Source: Hofstenia miamia
Taxonomy: Eukaryota; Xenacoelomorpha; Acoela
Assembly: GCA_004352715.1 (NCBI GenBank)
Contig: SCFE01000065.1
Span: 627,707-691,706 of the forward strand
Direction of reading: 5' to 3'
DNA: 64,000 nt
Shown: piece after piece, positions 58,768-64,000 of the stretch
How the letters are laid out: the number at the start of each line of letters is the position of its first letter
Position numbering within the stretch: the stretch's first letter is position 1
The notes under the pieces: generated by a model
What the model saw: the letters and a program-made list of their open reading frames with translations, nothing else
The model's database searches: none
What the model was told of the DNA's origin: nothing
Made by a program: the position numbers and the translations under genes

Positions 58768-59089
58768 CACCTTTTTTATAAGAAAAATTTTATAACAAAA
58801 ATGAGGCTAAAAATGCCAAAAAATAAGAACAATTTAAGAACAGTAGTGAGGCTGAAAGTATTTAAAAAGTTGTTTTTTTGTTTTGATTTTTTCAATGATT
58901 ACTAACAAAATATACTTATTTACAGCTCCAAAGGTTTAAAAATACTAACATCCTCTAAATAGTAAAATAAATAGCCAAAACTTGTTTTTTACCTTAGAAA
59001 AAATAAGAACAATTTAAGGCTCAAAGTGCCAAAAAAATAAGAACAGCTGAGCCTCAGCAAAAAATTTACTGGTTCTTATAAAAAAAGTG
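58768..59089. mobile_element. TA-flanked MITE, family H, copy H2 (inverted relative to H1)
   Basis: The ends CACCTTTTTTATAAG and the complement of the right end CACTTTTTTTATAAGAACC are inverted repeats, with TA on each side (58766-58767, 59090-59091). The interior AACAGCTGAGCCTCAGC is the complement of the H1 motif. Confidence 0.75.
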
Positions 59090-59109
59090 TAATGTTCATT
59101 GAAAAAGAC

Positions 59110-62100
59110 TAGTCGCTATTGGGATGAAGCGTGGGCGCATTATTATATTTTACTAGCACGTTCATTACTGTTTTTTTTAATTTTGATAAATCCTTTTATT
59201 GTATTCAACCGTCCCATTTCTAGTTTTATCTGATTAGTTGACTTATTTTCAGTAATATTTTATTGAAAAAGTTTATCATTTAACAATATATTATTGTGTA
59301 GCAATTATACAATCAACCTCGCATGAACAACGTCACTTGGGACCATTGGTATATACAGGATTTTTTTTGATGGGGTGCCGAAATTTGTGATGTGCATTTA
59401 AGATAGGCTTCGTGCGAGTACTCGAAGTTCGAATTTAACATGTAGATTTATATAGGGTCATTCAAATTGTAGCATCGTTTTATATAGCTTAGCATACACG
59501 ATAAAAATTTGTCTAATTAAAATTGCAGCCTTGTCTTGAACGCCCGAGTTTGAGTTGCAAATTGACTCGAATTTGTGTCAAACATAAAAAAGTCAACTCA
59601 TATGGGCTTCATTTAAGTATACCTGAAAAGATCTGAAAAAATTGTAATTCAAATCATTCAAATATTAGTTCCCTAGAAGCCGTGATTTATCTATATTATA
59701 ATATAGATAGCTATTTGGCGATGTGAGAATTTTTGTAAGTTGGCTTTTTGACCTTATTTTTATTGGATTTTTTTACATACGTCGTTTTTTGCTAGGGGTA
59801 CAAAATTGCAGTCTCTAATTATTTTCCTTAATAATTATCCAATCCAATCGCTTCGAAATTTAGTAGGTAGCTTCTCTTGATATAGATCATTAAATACACA
59901 TAGTGATATTGCATATTTTAGTATATTTTTTATGCAAAACGAAGTCAGCAAAATATGATGTTCTTATAAGATCACAAAGGTAAAATGAATCAATGCAATT
60001 TTGTCCTAAATTTTACCTGTGTTTTGCAAATTCTACTCCAAAATACCTTTATTCCTTCTGTTCTTTTCAAATTGTAACAAAAAAGTGCATCATAAAATAA
60101 AACATGTCCGTACAAAAATGTTAGTGCTACGCTACTCTGACAAAATATCCAAAAATGTTTGGGCAATGATATTAACACACTTTTTCAGGAAATGAATAAA
60201 ACTAAATTTCATGCAGTTAAAATTTGCCATAAACCTTCAGCTAATTGCAATTTTCATGTTTTGGGATGTGTGGTTGGGGGTGTAATCCCCCCTTCCCCCC
60301 CCCCATAAACATGTGAAGAGAGTCCGAGCACACTCTAAATATCACCAACATTTAGCAAAGATGTTGGATTTGGTGATTAGACTAATGCCTCTTTCAATTG
60401 TTGCTTTAACGGCTTAGAAATGTATATTAACTTAAGTGATATTTGTATGTAACATGAATAGTTTTGGGTGATGTTAAAATGAAATTTTCTCTACTTGTGA
60501 ATGGAGCCAATTTCTAAGCTCTTTCTCATTGAGCGTCAAAATTTTAACGAATGTTCTGCCCCGCTGAATTCTTTTTAAGTGCTCTGCTTCTATTTTAAGT
60601 TAATTGCCTCCCTCTTCAGCAAATATTAAATTTGCGTTTTTTTCAAAATGCATCTTCACAAGTTTTTTTAAATGTTTTCTTCAATTGAAAGGAAAGTATA
60701 GGTTTAGTTCTATCATCGAATTTTAAAGCAAAACACAATCTGTGAAGTTAAGATCCCATGATTAATAAGTTTTAAAAATTTTGTTTTCGCATTTTGAACT
60801 AAATTCGCTAGGTGCTTAGAAACAAGGTTGAATTGTTTAACCTTATTCAACATTGGCTGTTTTGGACTCGTCATAACTGGTAGAAAATATCGCATCCCTC
60901 ATTTATCCCTTAATAGGATTATGATATGAAAACCAAACTTTGCACAAGTATTCTTCATATCAAACCTATCAATTGGGAATATTCAGAAATGTTTGGTCAT
61001 CATTATTTTTGACGACGTCATAAAATCTAAAAATTTGGAAATTTTTTGAAATTAATTCAACATTGGTTTCAACAGTTGCAAATGATGGAATTCATTCTTA
61101 ACTTATCAAATGAAATTTTCTTTTTTATTTACTTTTTTCACATTAACAATAACAATAAGTTTTTGCAAAATGTCGAAAATTATACCCAGTGTTGTAGAAC
61201 AATGTCATTCATAAAATGAATAGAAATTTAAAAAATCCATTGTTAGGGTGTTGTGTTCCAAATGAACGATAGGAAACCATAAAAAATTAAAAAATTCCTG
61301 GGCAGTTTAAGTTCAATGTTAGCATAACATTCTATTAGTCTTCAATAGCTTTATTTTTGTTTATGTAATGCCAATACATTTGCTGTACATGCTAAAAAAT
61401 CTGCAAAAAATACATATGTACAACATTTACAAACATATATACATACACATATTTACAAAATTGAACAGCACATACTAAAATAAAGATATATACAATAAAC
61501 AAGCTAAGAAATTAAAATAACAATGACATATAGACAAATTAAAATAATTAAAATAACTTAAATTTGCTGCTACAATTTGCTCCGAATAATTGTTGAACGT
61601 GAAATGGAAGAATGATTTTAACTAATGAGCAGATTATAGGAATGTTTTAAATATTTAAGAATATAATACAATATATAAATAATGATTACTTATTTTAGAT
61701 TAAGCTTTGTAATCCTGATCGCATGTGATATTTTGACCAAAGTAAAAATAATAACACGGTTGCTAAATTGGTGTAACAATTTCTGCAGGGTTGCTCTGAA
61801 AAACACTGTATTCATTACGAGTTTTTCTTAAAGTTTTTTTGTTAAATTCATAATGCGCATACTTTGTTGTTTATTTAAGTCAACAATGGTATGCTTCGAA
61901 GACAAATAGAAAAATATGTATACAAAAGTTTCGTTCGAATTTAAGTCTCTAGTAATATTAATTTAACTATAAACCGCTCATTATATCCATAAAGATACCA
62001 TTGGAAATCCTTGAACATTAATACATCTATGGGTAAGTGTACTCCCCTGTTATGGTGACCACTTGTAATAAGGAATATGTGTCTAAGGTGCATGACAATA

Positions 62101-63120
62101 TTAATCTTGTTTAAATGCCGATTTTGCAAGTTCCCTAGTTGTCAGATATCCATAAATGTTTATTTTTTACTAAACCCATCAGAAATTGTGAAAAGTTTTT
62201 AGGTTTTTAGGGTTAAGGTAATTCATTGGCAAAAATATAGGAACTTTCTAGAAACTATAAACATATACACTACTCTTGTTTATTATATATATATATATAT
62301 ATATAGACATTATTACAAAAGCATTTGAATCAAGTGGAAATTGTAATCAATTGAATCTGTCTAGTTTTTTATGTGGAGGCCTGCTCGTTGTTGTTTAAGT
62401 TTTTTAGTTACTTAATAGCTTTTCACTTATCGAGCACAGTGATGGCAATTCTTTGATCAATATTTAGATGATGTCTTGGTGTGATTCTTTCTTACTGTGT
62501 TTCAAAATGGTTTGTTTTATAGGTAGCATACGAGAACACAACATAAACACATGTACACGTTAAGCTATCCCAATATACAATAAAGAGAGTGTGGATAGTA
62601 CGTTCAACTAGATTCATGGGATATTTTACCCACCAATTTTATTGATATAAGTTATTTTTTAAACGTAAATTCACCTACGGAAAATTATACTAAATAAATT
62701 ATATTGAAAATTCGTCATGTTTAGTAAACTTTCTAAAATATATTTCTTCACACTATATTTTAATTTTGAAGAACGTATAGTAGCATTGTTTAAGGTAAAC
62801 CATGCTGATTTGATTAGCTCATGAGTTTGTAATTAATGCTTGTAGTATATAATCATGTTAGATTGTATTGTCAACATTTTCGCAATTATCTTACAAAATG
62901 CTTCTTTAATACTGTTATTACATCTATTTAATTCGTAAAAATGTTTCCGTACCATCCGTCAAAATTATAGTAAAAGTTTATAATGATACATTTTTGTATT
63001 TCAACATGAACTATTTATATGAACGAAAGAGAGACATGAAAAACTTTTTCGTTTTTCAGAACTTCGCATAAAATTTCTTGCTAAAATTAATAAGCAAAAA
63101 ACTGTTGACAATAACTACAA
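59110..63120. other. No gene recognised
   Basis: AT-rich sequence. Repeat L recurs at 61010-61190, a (TA)n tract is at 62284-62306 and a C run is near 60290. No exon with credible signals was found. Confidence 0.4.
61010..61190 (+). repeat. Dispersed repeat L, copy 2
   Basis: It starts GACGACGTCATAAA and shares TTCAACATTGGTTTCAACAG and a TTTACTTTTTTCACAT stretch with 16672-16860. Confidence 0.5.
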
Positions 63121-63131
63121 TATATTCTGAT

Positions 63132-63474
63132 CAGACTTGGCAACGAGCCGAGTTTCTAACGAGCCGAGCTTGAGCACAGTATTTCATATACAACGAGCCC
63201 AAAACGAGCCTATTTTAGGCAAAGCAAGTTTATAGTTCTGCTTGGAAATTTGATTATGGAGATTTTTCTTATTTTTGCAGTCAGTATACCTTTCCTATAA
63301 TCTTATTTATGAAATGTTTATTAAATAATAGAAAGAGCTATGTAAAAAATATTTTTAAAAAAATACCGAGCTAAAACCGAGCCTCATTCAAAGATTTTAT
63401 GTACCGAGCCGAGCCTAACTTACACAAAATTTAAACGAGCTGAGCTTGGAAATGTCGGCTCGTTGACAAGTCTG
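63132..63474 (-). mobile_element. hAT-type family A, copy A7
   Basis: It begins CAGACTTGGCAACGAGCCG and ends TTGACAAGTCTG. Flanks ATTCTGAT (63124-63131) and ATTATGAT (63475-63482) match at seven of eight bases. It is 343 bases long with no gap, in opposite orientation to A5. It abuts the degenerate coding stretch at 63480. Confidence 0.9.
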
Positions 63475-63479
63475 ATTAT

Positions 63480-63772
63480 GATACTGAATGCTATTACTGG
63501 ATGGCATAATGGGATGTTTATAACAATGAAGCCAGAAATAACAGAGCTTATATATGAACAATATCGATTATATGTGCTTGACTTGAACTTAAAACATATA
63601 TTACAGTTGTGGTGTCCAGCATTTACAAGTTCTCCTCAACTTGCATAAGATTTAATTAAAAATGTTAAGTCAAATTGGAACTTATGTTTGTCAGATTTAA
63701 TTGAAGTGGATCAATTTGAGGAATTTCCAAAATTTGAATCACAGCTTTTGCTGAAGGTGGTTAAGGGATGAA
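63480..63772 (+). pseudogene. Degenerate coding-like stretch with one internal stop, adjacent to a hAT-type insertion
   Basis: One frame reads from MILNAITGWHNGMFITMKPE through LWCPAFTSSPQLA, meets TAA at 63646-63648, and continues in the same frame through NWNLCLSDLIEVDQFEEFPK to TGA at 63770-63772. That is about 97 codons with a single stop, more than expected by chance here. It starts immediately right of the hAT-type element at 63132-63474. I do not recognise the family; it may be a decayed transposon or retrogene. Confidence 0.3.
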
Positions 63773-64000
63773 GCTAGGATCAGAATTACAAAAACACTAC
63801 CAGACGTAAGTAATGCCAGCTGGAAGTTCCAACCTATTTACTTTTTATTTTCTGAACTAACTGCGAGGAATATTGCAGGAATCTTAAAAAAAACTAGCAA
63901 GTTTGTTGCAAATTGCTGGGCTTCCTTCTTGTTTGCTGCTCAAAGACTCATTGTGTTTGGCCTATCACAGCATTCTCTAGATCTTGGAGGAGCCATTCTT

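Noticed and set aside
1-64000. CRISPR arrays, operons, ribosome binding sites, riboswitches, tRNA or rRNA genes
   Set aside because: The DNA is eukaryotic and nothing with the structure of these features was seen. A covariance-model scan was not possible here.

Overview
The window is nuclear DNA from an animal. It is strongly AT-rich, with small exons, introns from about 100 bp to over 15 kb, (TA)n microsatellites, assembly gaps and many short DNA transposons. The sequence is too divergent to name the species. The rapid divergence of the one conserved gene suggests an invertebrate, and nothing in it looks bacterial or viral.

Left end (1.3-8.9 kb), + strand: six consecutive phase-compatible exons, 1,223 nt of coding sequence, encode part of a Furry-family protein (furry/FRY/FRYL). 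This very large HEAT/armadillo-like scaffold works with NDR kinases in cell polarity and neurite patterning. The upstream and downstream exons of this gene were not found in the window. An antisense Cys4 zinc-finger-like exon lies in the intron between its fifth and sixth exons.

Middle (17.1-35.5 kb), - strand: four phase-compatible exons encode TM1 to the start of TM6 of a rhodopsin-type G-protein-coupled receptor with an unusual E/DRY region. The first intron is about 15.5 kb and is full of transposons. The exon or exons for TM6-TM7 were not found. If the furry gene continues to the right, the receptor gene is nested antisense in a furry intron, but scaffold errors could also explain this.

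Right half (36-64 kb): no gene could be identified with confidence. There are a few candidate exons (best: 56513-56645, - strand), a broken mariner transposase, and repeats.

Mobile DNA dominates. At least six unrelated short families (A to F) have inverted ends starting roughly CAG and 8-bp target duplications, the hallmark of the hAT superfamily; family A has seven copies here. There is also a TA-flanked MITE family, a roughly 620-bp fold-back element, an element with subterminal GGCGCTTTG repeats, and fragments of Tc1 and mariner transposases.

Several long direct duplications sit exactly against single-N gaps, which points to unmerged overlapping contigs or alleles. Coordinates and copy numbers near 11.3-12.4, 14.8-16.2, 27.2-28.4, 30.5-30.9 and 46.4-47.4 kb should be treated with care. 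I found no convincing undescribed multi-gene system. The most interesting items are the divergent receptor, the antisense zinc-finger exon, and the dense set of independent hAT-type miniature families.
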